Shown here one piece after another: positions 31,404-31,767 of a stretch of 31,767 bases of DNA (the stretch's first letter is position 1; every line of letters begins with the position of its first letter). This stretch comes from CALEUX01 sp037439945 (GTDB lineage Bacteria > Bacteroidota > Bacteroidia > Bacteroidales > Marinilabiliaceae). Below the pieces are notes generated by a model that saw nothing but the letters and a program-made list of their open reading frames with translations, ran no database searches and was not told the DNA's origin. The translations under genes were made by a program, and so were the position numbers. The stretch is from contig JBBIVA010000028.1 of assembly GCA_037439945.1 (NCBI GenBank), positions 1 through 31,767 of the forward strand, read 5' to 3'.

Positions 31404-31640
31404 TTAAACCCGGATTAGTCATTAGAAAGGCAATGACTAATGACTTAGCCGGGATTAACCCTACCCAATAGTCGGTACAGGCTGCTTTAGAAAAACTTAA
31501 TTTGTAAGCATTTCTGATTACAAATTTTTAGTTTTTCTTTAGCGATTTGTCAAAATATAAGGCATATAATCAATAACTTAAGACTATTAATTTCTAATGA
31601 CGGTCATTAGAAAAAATGGCTAAAGACAAATTTGGGTTAA
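31404..31640 (+). repeat. 237-bp structured repeat, copy 3
   Basis: The cleanest copy. 5' helix TTAGTCA (31415-31421) / TGACTAA (31434-31440). CTTAGCC near 31444 is complementary to GGCTAAAG near 31618 (one bulge). The central hairpin has arms 31489-31507 and 31518-31538: AGAAAAACT and AATTTGTAA pair perfectly with their partners around a small internal loop, and the loop is GCATTTCTGA. The 3' perfect palindrome is CTAATGAC-G-GTCATTAG (31594-31610). The outer edges TTAAACCC/GGGTTAA are nearly complementary. It lies between the lysA stop and the terminator. Confidence 0.85.
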
Positions 31641-31667
31641 ATTAACTGATACATTATAGTATGATAT

Positions 31668-31703
31668 AAAAAGAGATGCTTTGCAATAATGCATCTCTTT
31701 TTT
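31668..31703. terminator. Bidirectional terminator after lysA
   Basis: A perfect 12-bp stem AAAAAGAGATGC (31668-31679) / GCATCTCTTTTT (31691-31702). The A- and T-tracts serve both strands, ending the lysC-lysA transcript and any minus-strand transcript entering from the right end. Confidence 0.85.
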
Positions 31704-31715
31704 ATACCCTTTTAT

Positions 31716-31767
31716 TTAGTCCAACGTGAAAAAGACTTTTCAATGCTATAACCATTTGATAACTAAG
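31716..31767 (-). repeat. Right terminal copy of the 52-bp inverted repeat
   Basis: The reverse complement of 1-52 with one substitution. Reading inward on the minus strand, the frame that encodes SIEKSFSRWT at the left end continues as K then TAA here, and the terminator at 31668-31703 follows directly. This is consistent with the 3' end of a repeated gene whose body lies outside the window. Confidence 0.85.

Noticed and set aside
31615..31640. An ATG with seven conserved codons (MAKDKFG) at the 3' end of every 237-bp repeat
   Set aside because: The frame diverges and stops at different points right after the repeat edge in all three copies. The conservation is better explained by structure or a recognition site than by coding.
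9357..31640. CRISPR-like array formed by the repeated elements
   Set aside because: The three copies are 9-13 kb apart with genes between them, far too long and far apart for CRISPR repeats.
31404..31640. Target-site duplication around the 237-bp elements
   Set aside because: Short TTAA- or TTTAA-type matches flank copies 2 and 3 but not copy 1, and the AT-rich flanks are self-complementary, so no duplication can be claimed.

Overview
This window looks like the chromosome of a Bacteroidota (Bacteroidetes) species, probably a free-living or metagenome-derived Bacteroidales-like lineage. The evidence is the gldE-gldD gliding genes next to ssb and HU, OmpA-type proteins, N-terminal lipoprotein signals, TAnnTTTG-type -7 promoter boxes, scarcity of Shine-Dalgarno sequences, and low-GC, intergenic-rich DNA. 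There are no rRNA, tRNA or CRISPR features. The two window ends are inverted copies of one 52-bp sequence, so the window behaves like a contig bounded by a multicopy repeat.

Left part (about 0.3-8.8 kb): accessory and signalling genes. Two small lipoproteins, a Yip1-type membrane protein and an OmpA-domain protein lie on the minus strand. A TPR sensor histidine kinase and an overlapping LuxR/NarL response regulator lie on the plus strand. These converge on an AraC-type regulator, followed by a secreted protein of unknown function. Then comes a 0.94-kb gene-free interval holding the decayed start of an IS1634-like transposase and the first copy of a 237-bp structured repeat.

Middle part (9.7-18.2 kb): a conserved core. 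The minus-strand operon ssb-gldE-gldD-phosphopantetheinyl transferase-GGGP synthase diverges from HU, a 30-residue COX24/mS38-like ribosomal-type protein, ribonuclease G and DsbD. The right part (19.3-31.4 kb) has two tandem OmpA-family barrel proteins, a DCC thiol protein, the minus-strand series prs, rplY, pth, S4 protein and a DUF4924-like protein, engB, then manA and the lysine pair lysC-lysA on the plus strand.

The most interesting content is non-coding. (1) Three copies of a ~237-bp element (9357, 18269, 31404) share lengths, several helices and compensatory base changes; I recognise no named family. (2) A complete 215-bp MITE-like insertion with matching ends and a perfect 9-bp target duplication sits behind the second OmpA-family gene. 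(3) Other foldback sequences, two with the same hairpin loop CCTAACGA, lie between genes. All structures were read by eye; no folding or database search was run.
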